Shown here piece after piece: positions 1 to 9,800 of a DNA stretch of 30,183 nt. Numbering within the stretch: the stretch's first letter is position 1; every line of letters begins with the position of its first letter. The stretch covers positions 1 through 30,183 of the forward strand of contig CDMY01000358.1 of the NCBI GenBank assembly GCA_001179505.1, in the 5' to 3' direction. Origin of the DNA: Vitrella brassicaformis. Its lineage: Eukaryota; Sar; Vitrellaceae. Below the pieces are notes generated by a model that saw nothing but the letters and a program-made list of their open reading frames with translations, did no database searches and was not told the origin of the DNA. The position numbers were made by a program, and so were the translations under genes.

Positions 1-306
1 ACCAACCGACCTTGTTATCATCGATGAGCCAGTTCTTGAGGAAGCTGCATGCCGAAAAAAAAAAGGGGGGGCCCAACTCCGCGGACGGGCGAGTCTTTTG
101 CAATTTGTGTTGTCTTGCCCAGGGGAGAGACAATGCGCATACATGCATTTGTGCGGCCTAGGGCCACATGATATGCATTGTCTGTTCACCAACCGACCTT
201 GTTATCATCGATGAGCCAGTTCTTGAGGAAGCTGCATGCCGACACACACACACACACACACACCACTCCGCGGACGGGCGAGTCTTTTGCAATTTGTGTT
301 GTCTTG
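1..306. repeat. Imperfect tandem duplication at the window edge
   Basis: Bases 1-117 repeat bases 188-306 almost exactly, sharing the start accaaccgaccttgttatc and the later block cggacgggcgagtcttttgc. In the right copy a clean (CA)n tract lies between these blocks. In the left copy the same place reads as a run of A followed by a run of G, and the sequence after position 118 is only loosely similar. Homopolymer runs in place of a microsatellite are typical of a poor consensus at a contig end, so an assembly artefact is more likely than a biological duplication. The duplicated block covers the putative last exon of the PAN gene. Confidence 0.75.
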
Positions 307-1445
307 CATGACATGAGCATACCAGTGCGGCCCTCTGTGTGTGAAGTAGCGGCACTCGACGGTCTCGCGACACTTCTGTCGGCACTCCTCAACCGTCAGA
401 TTGCTGTCCCTCCAATCGTGAGATATCACACTCCTACACACACACACACACACACGGGCAGCCAGCGCCCAGTGAGATGAGAGGTGGCAGTGCTCGCCAC
501 ACCCTCCATCTCACCCACACAGCGTACCAGAGATGGTCGAGATTATATTGGTCGCAAGGCCGTCTCTCGTCGAGCGGGCGGCAGTCCCTCGCACCCTTCT
601 TCCCATGCGCAATGAGGTCGGCGCCCCGCTCATCCACCTCGCCAGTCTGCACAACCGCCGTTACGTTGGTGAAGAGGAAGCACTCGGCTTTCCTGCCCTC
701 ACACCAACAACAACGAACACACAGATTAACACTCACACACACACACGTGTTCCGTTCAATGCATTGATGAATGACATCCTGCGCGCTTCAGTGCACAACC
801 AAGGTGGATGTGATGTGCACTGTCCACAAACCCCCACACACACCAGTCGAAGCTCCAAGCCCTGCAGTCGTCCCTCTCGTCGCATTTCCGGGCGCAGCCG
901 TCTGTGATCCACACCCGCCGCTTGCTCTGCGGTTTGCCGTCCAGGTATGAGCCTCTTAAAGTGGACTGCCACCTCTGCAGTGCACACACAGACAGAACAG
1001 ACAGGCACATCAATCACATCACATCACAGTGCACAGGTACAGACAGGTGTGTCATTTCATTTGTGCCTGTGATGGTTGGCTGACTCACCCAGCATTCACT
1101 GTCGAGTTGGTGGAGGGTAGTGGCCTGCTCCACAAAGCCACCGCTGGGAGGCTGAGCAGCATCAACAACACGCCTCACAAGCAAAATGGTGATGCAGCCG
1201 AGGAGCCGCTGCAGGCGAGGGAGATGCCGTCTGCTTGATCCGATTGATCTGCCGCAGTTGATGAGAGAGCTGCTGGGCAGGCAAACGCTCAGCATCTGCA
1301 GTGGCGTCCACGGTGTATGTTTGAGAAGCACAGAGCGGTCATAGAGCCGGCATAGATCTTGCCAGGTGCCAGCCGTGGGGTTTAGGGTTCCACGGATATG
1401 GGCCAGTTTGCGACGTAGGGTTGAGCTCGCAGAGGAAAGGAGCAA
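158..1445 (-). CDS. PAN/apple-domain protein, five exons, about 298 aa
   Basis: Exons placed by eye, all with agreeing phase: 1445-1089, 974-844, 692-528, 433-264, 231-158. PAN/apple domains are disulfide-stabilised modules that bind protein or carbohydrate, mostly in secreted or surface proteins, including adhesins of apicomplexans. The first apple runs from the end of exon 1 through exon 3, with CARKCDERDDCRAWSFD and then ECFLFTNVTAVV, the usual apple core followed by the FLF strand. A second apple begins with CDQYNLDHLW and continues with EECRQKCRETVECRYF. The stretch LLGCITILLVRRVVDA before the first apple may be a signal peptide or anchor, in which case an internal start at 1298 is possible. 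The last exon follows a 32-nt intron that is almost pure (GT)n and encodes an unconserved tail, so the true 3' end is doubtful. The gene is divergent from the next gene, with 130 bp between start codons. Confidence 0.6.
242..263. repeat. (CA)n microsatellite in a PAN-gene intron
   Basis: Ten CA units make up most of the 32-nt candidate intron at 232-263; on the gene's sense strand this is (GT)n starting at the donor. Similar TG-on-sense tracts occur at 435-460, 1878-1920, 3054-3074, 4893-4915, 8078-8098, 16342-16359, 20090-20114 and 20643-20668. Confidence 0.8.
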
Positions 1446-1575
1446 GCGGGGGAAAGAGCCAGCATCCGACGTCCCTCTATCGGTAACACATTTGCTCAGA
1501 GTGATCTATGTGTGAGCAAGAACCAACCCTTGAACCGACCGACTCACCACCACCACTGCGGAGACCCAGTTTGCC

Positions 1576-4500
1576 ATGATGGAGCCGCCGCGCCAAATGG
1601 CGTCCCGCGACAGCACATCACGCTTCACCCTCCCCACCACAGACCCACTGTCCAAGGATGCTCTTCACCGCCGCCACGGCGCACCGGCGAGTGCCACGTC
1701 AGGTGGCAAGGGAGCCGCTGACGATGGCACAGGTGGTGCGGGCAGGGGAGAGGCGCTGATTAAGGGCGGCAAGGGAGCCAAGGAGGAGAGTGGGGCGGAA
1801 TCTGACAACTCGCATGTAAGTCAAGTCCTTCACCGAGTCAGACTGACAACAAACAGACACCGGCGTGATGGATGTGGTCGTGTGTGTGTGCGTGTGTGTG
1901 TATGTGCGTGTGTGTGGCCTGTCAGGTCTGCGACTTCTCGTCGGAGAGCTGTCCCCAACCAGATCGGAAATTCTGTAAGTTCTCTGTTGCCACACATACG
2001 GCGCCCTCGCCATGGCATGGATCATCCATCGGCCGTGTCTCTCTCGTCTTGTGCTGGTGTGTCTCTCTCCTAGGCTACCGTGATCTTGTGTTTCTGGCCG
2101 CGTATACGTTGGGATACGTTCTGTTGGTGGGCTTGGCCTCTGTGAGAGTGACGCGAGGCACAAGCACCACAAGTGCCGCGACGTCGACTCTCCCGGCTGT
2201 GCTGCGGGATGGGGTGACGATGTTTGACGTCAAAGTGTTTGGGGTGGCGTCACTCATGCTCGCCATCCTGCTGGCTACCGAGGTGCGCACCGCTCGGACA
2301 CAGTACAACCACATGTTGCCATGGCAGACCGTCGCATACATACCGAATGTGTGGGTGTGGGTGTGGTGTGTGGTGTGTGCAGTTCTTCCCGTTGTTCTTT
2401 AGTGGCATTACGGTTCGCCGTCACCCGAAGGACCCGAAGCTGCGGTATCTGCGTGAGCTCAGCAGCGTGGGGTTTGTGCTGAAGCTCATCATGACCATCT
2501 CATACATACTCATGACCGTGCAAAGTGAGAGAGACCACACTCAGAGAGACCGACACTCCTGCCCTCCACTCACCTGTGTCCCTTGTGTGTGGTGTGGCGT
2601 TCTATCCATCTCTGTCTGTATCAGCGTACAACCACTTCCACTGGATGAGCCAGCCCTTCCCGAAGCCCAGCGCATCGGCCCCGCCCACTCCCGTGGCAGA
2701 CAAGGCCACATCGCTCATCATCCCCTCATCGGATTACTTCCACGTCAAGCGCAATGCCACTGGTGCACGCATGGCCAACGCCACGAGTGCCGCCGGTGGG
2801 GTGGTGGGGGGACTGGCGGTGGACTTCCGGATGGACATGCGGGGCAATGTCGACAGCACTGGTGAGTGAGGGATGCGATAGTGTCGGCAGATGGATGGAT
2901 GGATGGATCGATGAATGATGGGACGGTCACGGCTCTTCCTGTGTCTGTATGTGTCACCGGTGCTCAGGCCGTTTGTCGTACGTCCTTCGTGGGATGCGCT
3001 GGGCGGTCGAGGGGCTTGTGCTGACATACTTCCATGGTAGGGGTGTAACCCACCACACACACACACACACACGGACATCTCTCGCCCCCGACCCACCACC
3101 ACGACCGTCCTGCTGCCTCTTCTCCTGCATGCCTGCCTGCAGGCACATTTTCGTTCGACTCAAGCCCAAAGCGCCGCACAGCCGTCCCCTCCTCCCTCCT
3201 CTCCCTGCGCCTGGCCCTGAGCTTCTCCCTCCCTCTGGCCATCCACTACGGCACCCGGCTGCCATTCGCCGCATGGGGGGTGTCCTGGCAGCTCGGCGCG
3301 CTCGTGTTCGCCCTCATGTATGGTGCGCTGTACCTGATCCTGGCTCTCAAGACGCGGGAAAGACGGGAAAAGGCGGCAGGGAGAGAGGAGGGCGACACAG
3401 TGGACCAGCTGTGCAACCGAGTGCTCGTGTGGACGCCCACAGCCAGCCTCACTCTGCAGACGGTCGTTGCGACCGTGTGCCGCCTGCCGCTGGTGCTGCC
3501 CATCTCCCCCCTCGTATCCATCCACTCGGAGCAGCTCATGTGCACGGCTATCGACGTGGGCGGCCGGCTGCTCGAATCGGTGTGTCTGCACATCCTCCGC
3601 ACCAACCAGACAGACACCCTCTACGACGAGATTGCCTCCAATGCGATGGCTATCGCCCGCTCCCGGTCGTCGGTGGGCGGCAGCAGCCACGGGCACCGCA
3701 ACCGCAACCGCGCGTCGTCCCTCTCGTCCATGCGGACCAACACGGCCTCGGTGAGTGCGTCTAGCGTCGCGCGCCACCGCAAGTACTCGACCCCCACCCC
3801 TCCCTCCTTCATCCCCTCACGCACCGCCCCCGCACCACCAGCCATCGAGACGGCGGTACCGCTCGCGGCTCCCCTCCCGGCACTTCGCCGACCTGCTGCT
3901 GCGACCAGGGACAGCATGAAGGAGGAGGGCCGTGAAACGCCGATGGGCGGGGTGGGGCTGCTGCTCGACTCGGACAAGGAGAGCGATAGGTCGGGTGGGG
4001 TGGACAACCAGCAGCAGCAGCAGCCGCCGCCGCCGGCGGCACAGCAGCAGCTGGAGAGTAGCAATGGGTTGGTGCAGATCGGCCAGGCGTTGGCCGATCC
4101 CGGCGACCTGCGGACATTTGACTTCTCTGCCGCCAAGAACACGTGGAGCGACGAGAAGTTCCAGACCGCCCAGGCGCAGCTGCAGGAGCTGTGGATACAG
4201 AAGGAGAAACTCGAGGAACGGGTGAGTGCGTCAGGGAGGGAGGGAGTGACACACAGTGGTCAACACAGATAAATACATCCATGGATTGGATAAATGTGTC
4301 TTTGTTGCCTCTGTGCCGTGCCTGCATCATGTCGCGTTGCAGGCTCAGCGTCTGGCTGCTCGCCGGGAGGAGCTGGCTGCTGAGGCCGAGGAGCAGCATC
4401 TGGCGGCCGCTCTGGCAGCATCCGCCGCGCAGCAGTCCAGCCCCCGTGCATACACTTCGCCCCCGATCAGATACCCTCCCCCCATCCCCGAGGACGCCCC

Positions 4501-5913
4501 ACACGTGGTGGTCGAGGGCGATGCCTTCCAGCTCGACTCGTCGTCGGCCAGCAGCTCCAGTGGCACATCGCGCCTGCACCCCCACAATACGGTCAGCGTG
4601 CTGCGCCGCGAGCGGGAGGTCGAGACCACCCGCGTGATGCCCTTTCCATCTCGCCCACAGCCGCGGTCGACCCACCGGCAGCGGCTGGCGTGGCAGGCGC
4701 GCTACGGGCACTTCAGCAAGAAGGGGCCGATGCCGTCGATGCAGGGGGTGGGCGGGGTGCCGGTGTGGATGATGCAGAGCGGGGTGGACCGCTGGCGCAG
4801 ACCGCCCGGCAAAGATAGAGACCCCGTCGCCAACTTCGTCCAGAAACGTCAGTCGGGGAGGGAGGGAGGGAACGATGAGCTCTCTGCATCATGTGTATGT
4901 GTGTGTGTGTGTGTGGTCTTGTGCAGGTTTGATACAGTTGCAGTCGGTGCGTCTGCTGATGGTGTCGGCCGAGATCGTCGGTGCCCTTCCCAAGGCCCCC
5001 ACAGCTCAGGAGCAGCAGCAGGAGGTGCGCAAGCAGATGTGCGACTTCCACGTCTGCCAGCAGAAGCTCCAGAGCTTCCTCGCCGGCCGCAAACGCCGCC
5101 CCAGATTCATCATGACCTCGTACTCGGTGCATCCGCCCACGGACCACTACAGTGTCACGGCGCACCACGAGCGAGACGTCGATAGCGACAGCAACGTCAC
5201 GGAGATCAACGTCGTGGCGGGGGCGGGCCGGGAGGAGACCATCATGGCCTGCATGGTGCCGATGGTGGTGCCTCAGGGGGCCGCTGAGGGGTCTGGGTGC
5301 CTGGTGGACAAGAAGCGCAAGGGCGGGCGGGGCAAGAGCAAGCGCAAGACCTTGATGAGTGCGGCTGCTACTGCCGACTCGTCGTCCTACACGCCGTCGC
5401 CTGCATTCTTCACGACGGCCGGCCAGGACACCCACGAGACGAGCTCCCCGATCCCCACCGACCACGAGACGTGCGAGCAGGATCACCATGACGGCCGCCA
5501 CATGCACCACACGCACGTGCACATACCGCACCACACCCACCTACACCACGGCCACCACCACCACAGCACCGAGGGCAACCAGGACGACCGCGCCGCCGCC
5601 ACCAACCAGGGCACCGGCAGCAGCGATGACAACGATAGCGGGGAGGGAGGGTCGAGCGGGTCTGGCTGTGGATCTAGTGGCAGCCAGACCCACACTAACA
5701 CCTCCAGCGACTCGGCCAAGATGGGCGTCACATCAGGTACGTCAGTTAGAGACAATCGAGACAGACAGCATCGACCAGAAAGAGGGGAATTCATGGCTTC
5801 ACGTGTGTGTCATATATATGGTTGTGTGTGCAGGCCGTGAGGGCGGTTGTGAGTCCAACGATAGCGATAGCCAGCGGGATGAGCGCCAGGAGGGCAAGGG
5901 AGGGGGCGAGTGA
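1576..5913 (+). CDS. Multi-pass membrane protein with long low-complexity tail, ten exons, 1161 aa
   Basis: Exons: 1576-1815, 1926-1974, 2074-2348, 2383-2524, 2625-2861, 2968-3036, 3143-4221, 4343-4847, 4927-5736, 5834-5913. All are bounded by GT-AG, all phases agree, and the total is exactly 1162 codons. The family is not recognised. Hydrophobic segments lie near residues 100-119, 149-167, 189-200, 218-234, 356-372, 387-407 and 436-460. Between the fourth and fifth there is a loop with two N-glycosylation sequons (NAT near 279 and 286). The rest is a predicted soluble tail: Ser-rich, then Gln/Pro runs near 626-642, a charged coiled coil near 670-730 (FQTAQAQLQELWIQKEKLEE), a basic KKRKGG/KSKRK patch, and a histidine cluster near 1052-1082. 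A transporter or receptor-like role is possible but unsupported. The intron at 2349-2382 is only 34 nt. A second ATG directly follows the chosen one. Confidence 0.85.
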
Positions 5914-6050
5914 CCGATCCCTCCTTCCTTCCGCTAGCTACCTGCCTGACACATCTCGCTGGCTCGCTGCTTTGTGTGTTTTTCCTTCTCGAGCACTTTT
6001 GCTTTTGCCCTTCTGACTGCGTGCGCATGAATGCGTTTTCTCTCCATGAC

Positions 6051-6097
6051 GGCGCTGTGTCTTGCCTGACCTGTCGGCAAGACACAGCGCCTTTTTT
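6051..6097 (+). other. Perfect 16-bp hairpin followed by T6
   Basis: GGCGCTGTGTCTTGCC at 6051-6066 is the exact reverse complement of 6076-6091, separated by a 9-nt loop, and TTTTTT follows immediately at 6092-6097. It lies 138 bp after the stop of the membrane-protein gene. In a bacterium this would be called an intrinsic terminator. In a nuclear genome it could be a 3' UTR stem, the 3' end of a Pol III transcript (which ends at T runs), or a small-RNA precursor. The structure is read directly; any function is inference. Confidence 0.85.
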
Positions 6098-6122
6098 AAC
6101 CCAAGCCCTTTGATGGGCCGGC

Positions 6123-6147
6123 GGGCTTGCCCACAGGGGGCAAGCCC
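6123..6147 (+). other. Second perfect hairpin, 10-bp stem
   Basis: GGGCTTGCCC at 6123-6132 pairs exactly with GGGCAAGCCC at 6138-6147 across a 5-nt loop, 26 bp downstream of the T6 run of the first hairpin. A (CAGA)n tract follows. The two hairpins share the core CTTGCC/GGCAAG, which suggests a common origin or a shared structural role. Confidence 0.7.
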
Positions 6148-6173
6148 AGACAGACAGACAGACAGACAGACAG
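6147..6173. repeat. (CAGA)n microsatellite
   Basis: Uninterrupted tetranucleotide repeat immediately after the second hairpin. Related (CAGA)n tracts recur elsewhere, for example near 12139-12170 inside an intron of the LNR/TLDc gene. Confidence 0.9.
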
Positions 6174-7532
6174 GAAGGGTTAGGTGAGGCAGCTGGCTGG
6201 CTGGCTGGCTTTGCCCCTTCCTGATCGATGCGCTTTAAAGGTGTGTCTACCCCTCCCTCTTATGTATGTGTCAATCAACGGGGGCCACGCTACCTGGGGA
6301 TGCGATGCACGCGACAGCTCCTGGGGTCGTGGGTGGATGGATGGATGGACTGTCTGGCTGCTGGGGGATGGATGATCTCTGACCGACTGTAAATTAAGGT
6401 GCTGTCTCGTCTTGTTCGCCACTGAAATGCTTGTGTGTCCAAGCGATTCAGTGGTCTGACTCACTCGGACGTGTGTGTATGTCATGTCTCACCCTAAGCT
6501 CCCGAACGAGTACGCTGCAAACCGTTCGGGGGTGGCAGGCAGAGACACGGCAGACAGACATGCGCCAGCAACACAACAGCAACCAAGACAGACGCATTAT
6601 CCGGGTACTGACTTGCCATGTCGCTCGCCTCGCCTATTTTTAGTCCGCTGCGCGTGCGTCTGCCGGGGGCCCCAGACATGTCTGTCTTGCTGGGTGGGTG
6701 GATGGATGGATGGAGCATGTCGTCATGAATGAGTTTTTCCCCGTAAGTTGTGCGTTGCGCGGCTGGTTGGTCGGATGGCAGAGTCTATATGATATACCCA
6801 GTCAGTATGCACGAGTGCGGACGGGGAACTAACCTGCGTCCCTGCAGGTCTCTTTGCCTGCCTGCCTGTCTATCGTGTCGGTCGTGGCATGAAGATGGAC
6901 GTTGCATGATGTCGTGTGGTGTGCTGTGTTGAACGTTTGAGTGAGAGTGAGAGTGAGAGTGTGTGTGTGTGTGTGTCGGTCTCTTTGTCACACAGCCACT
7001 CCCGGGGGCCGTGCTGGTTATGTGTTTGCTGGCGGGGTGGACCTGGTTTACCTGCAGTCAGTCGGTCAGTCAGTCAATCAGTTATGGGGTATCGTACACG
7101 ATATGACATGACGTGACCGACGTGTGCAGCCAGCCAGCCCTCCCACGCCAGCGAAGCAACCAGCGCGGGACGTTTTTCATTCGTGATGATTGTGAGTCCT
7201 CTGTGGAGCGGCCATCTGCCTAGTGCTTACGAGTGGGTGAGGTGTTGCGTGTGTGTTTGTGCGTGTGTGTAGGGGGTGGGGTCAGGTGAGCTGATGCGGA
7301 TGGATGGACGGATTGCTCGTGCCTGGGCAAGTTTCTCGTCTGACAGACACTACTAGCGAGGTCTGTGCATCCATTCAGTGAAAGGAACGTCTGTGGAGAA
7401 TCACAATTCGATCTGCAGCCGAGCGTTGTATTTACCTTTGGCTGGCTGTTTTCCAAGTCCGCGCGCAAAAAGATGGAGGTTACACGTGAGGTGACTCCCG
7501 CCGTCGGTTTCCAGGACCGCTTCCCGTTGACG

Positions 7533-9528
7533 ATGGCCGAGCAGCCGGCCAACCTGCTTGCCCTCATCGCCGCCAGCCCCCTCCCCGCTCTCAATCATCT
7601 CTCTCGAGGAACTGCAACAGCTCATGAACCAACACAAATCCAACGCCAGCCTCCAGCAACACCTCATCCACGTCCTTCACAAAGTCATCGACACGGTCCC
7701 TGCACTCTCCACGGCCCAGACGAAGGCAATCTCCTCGTTCATTGGCTGTTGTTTGAAGACGATGGCCAAACAGGACAACGGTGCGGCGGATTTGGTGCCT
7801 CTGTGCGATCTGCTCAAGAAGCTGACAAACGACAATGCCGCCCAGTTCTGCGAGTTCATCAATGGTGGGCACAGATGGGCCATGGTCTGGTCTGGTCCCT
7901 GCATTTATTGATTGATTGATGTCTGTGGTTGTGGATCGATGGGTCGCTGTGTTGTGCTGCAGAGACGCTACAGGCCGCTCTCGACCGCCGCGCTCTCAAG
8001 TTCGCCATCGGGGTGGTGCGCTATCTGCTGCGTAAGCTCACCATGCACACAACCATCCGTCCATCCATTCTCTCTCTGTGTGTGTGTGTGTGTGTGTGGA
8101 CGATGGGTCAGTTCACCTGCCCTACGCAGCGCTGCTAGGCGACCTGCTCGACGAGAGTGACGACGACAACCTACTGCTGCCAGTGCTCCGTGCGTCCCTC
8201 AAGCACCGTGACCTGTCCACCCTCACCCACGCCCTCCAAGCCACACTCCACTGCGTCATGCTCTGCCGCAGCTCCCACCGCACCCTGCTCCCACTCGTGC
8301 ACAACTTCCTCCTCAGCACTTGCCGGGCGTCGCTCACACCGCAGGCCACAGACTTCCAAGGCACGCAAGGCTTCAGAAACGATACAACCAAGGCATGGCA
8401 TTCAATGGGGTGCATGTGTTTGTGTGTGCGTGATCTAGAGTTGGTGACGTGGGGGCTGTGGCAGGCGTTGTGTGTGTTTCCTCGTGAGGGCTTCGACATT
8501 CCCTCTGGTGGCATGGAGGGAGACAAGGACAGGCACTTCCCAAACGACCTCCCAGAGACAGCTCTCCGTAAGGCCTGCAGGGTGGGGCGACACACACCAC
8601 ACAGCAAGTGCAATCTCATGTTGCCTGTCTATCCGTGAATGTGCAGTCGATTGCAAGTGGTGGTCTGCTCGCATCGAGCGCATGGCCGTCATCCATCTGT
8701 GTCGCTTCATCTGCGAGTTCTGGGACGATGCCGCCGACGGACACTCTCCCCTGCACGCACACTACGACCTCGAGGGTGGGTGGGTGGGTGGAGAATGCAT
8801 CATCCATGAGGAAGGAGAAAAGAACGAATCATCCTTGCATGACTGTAAGTGTGTTTGTGGTGTGGCTGCGCAGAGCTGTTGAGCATACTGCTGAAAGTGT
8901 TGGCTCGCAACTCGGCTCTTCTTTCCAGGTGCGTGCCTCGTCTCCAATTAAGAGGAGCCATCTCATCTGCTATGTAAGCTGTCTCTGGCTGTGTCGGTCG
9001 ATACCATGCGTTGTTGCAGTCTGCAGAAGGCTCGTGTGCCGGCCAGGGAGAAGAAACTCGCACAGGCAAATATCGAAGGCATCAACGCACTCTTCAAAAC
9101 CGGCGTAAGAGGCTGTGTGGCTCACACAGGCATCCAGTCCCATGTCCCTCTCTCTTGCTGCGGGCAGGCTGAGCAGGGCCGCAGCAAGGATCTCGCCAAC
9201 GCTGTCATGTATCATGTTGTGGACGCCTGCCGCTCTGTCATCAGCCCCTCACTCATCAACGACGGCACTCTCGGTCAGTCAGTCAGTCAGTCGGGAAATT
9301 GGAGGGGGGGGCTGCCCAGGGCTTATAGTGTGTGTATGTGTGTGTTGGTGTGGACAATGATCAGACATCCGCCGTGTGCAGGTCAAGGACAGCATCAGCC
9401 CTATCCTGCCGCTCTTGTCCGACGATCTCAAGGCCCTGTTGGCGGACTGCATCGTCAACAATGGCCAGGAGGCGCTCGGTGTGTCGCTCTCCAAGAGACA
9501 CGTCAAGGAGCTGCTGGATGCCGACTGA
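7533..9528 (+). CDS. Alpha-helical repeat-like protein, about nine exons, one frame break
   Basis: Exons: 7533-7864, 7963-8031, 8112 to about 8424, 8465-8567, 8647-8775, 8874-8928, 9020-9104, 9168-9273, 9365-9528. Phases agree except at two places. The boundary between exons 3 and 4 is uncertain. In exon 1 the start MAEQPANLLALIAASP is one base out of frame with the following ISLEELQQLMNQHKS, across a C-rich run near 7576-7590. The product is rich in Leu and Ala helices (for example VPLCDLLKKLTNDN and LKFAIGVVRYLLR) and ends KRHVKELLDAD. It resembles ARM/HEAT or MIF4G-type scaffolds in texture, but no family is recognised. No signal peptide or membrane segment is seen, so it is probably cytosolic or nuclear. 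An upstream in-frame ATG exists at 7473. Confidence 0.7.
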
Positions 9529-9800
9529 CTGACTGACTCAATCACTGGCTGCGTGTGTGTGGTACCATCCATCCATTCCTTGACGCTATCTATCGCAAAG
9601 AGAGACTCGTCGTGTCCAGATCGACCACAAGGCACGTACATACCCGTACAATGAATGTGTGGTTGCGTGAGTCGAGTCGAGTCAAGACATGCACGCCACA
9701 TGAATGAATGGATGGATGTATCATGGCCATGAACCCAAGAGCCAAAATCCACACGTCACCATCCATCCATCAATCGTGTACAAAGTTGTCTGCACTCAAG
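9529..9800. other. Convergent intergenic spacer
   Basis: These 272 bases separate the stop codons of two convergent genes. They contain short (GACT)n and (GGAT)n repeats and a C-rich stretch near 9805-9842 that runs into the end of the minus-strand gene. No other element was recognised. Confidence 0.5.

Larger units (their letters stand above)
5914..7532. other. Gene-poor intergenic stretch rich in simple repeats
   Basis: No convincing exon is seen on either strand. The stretch holds two hairpins just after the membrane-protein stop, a (CAGA)n tract at 6147-6173, (GGCT)n near 6190-6210, (GGAT)n near 6334 and 6698, (GAGAGT)n then (GT)n near 6938-6976, and (GTCA)n-type repeats near 7057-7080. 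The last few hundred bases should contain the promoter and 5' leader of the helical-protein gene; no recognisable promoter element was found. Confidence 0.6.

Noticed and set aside
178-480. Plus-strand open frame with HTHTHTHT
   Set aside because: It translates CA repeats and lies antisense to PAN exons with conserved cysteines and agreeing splice phases.
1576-5913. Choline-transporter-like (CTL/SLC44) identity for the membrane protein
   Set aside because: Only a weak likeness around the first membrane segment; the later family motifs were not seen.
6051-6097. Bacterial contamination indicated by a Rho-independent terminator
   Set aside because: The hairpin is flanked on both sides by multi-intron genes with the same intron style, so the DNA is nuclear.
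7533-9528. Assignment to NELF-B or a cap-binding MIF4G protein
   Set aside because: Helical texture alone is shared, and no diagnostic motif of either family could be identified.
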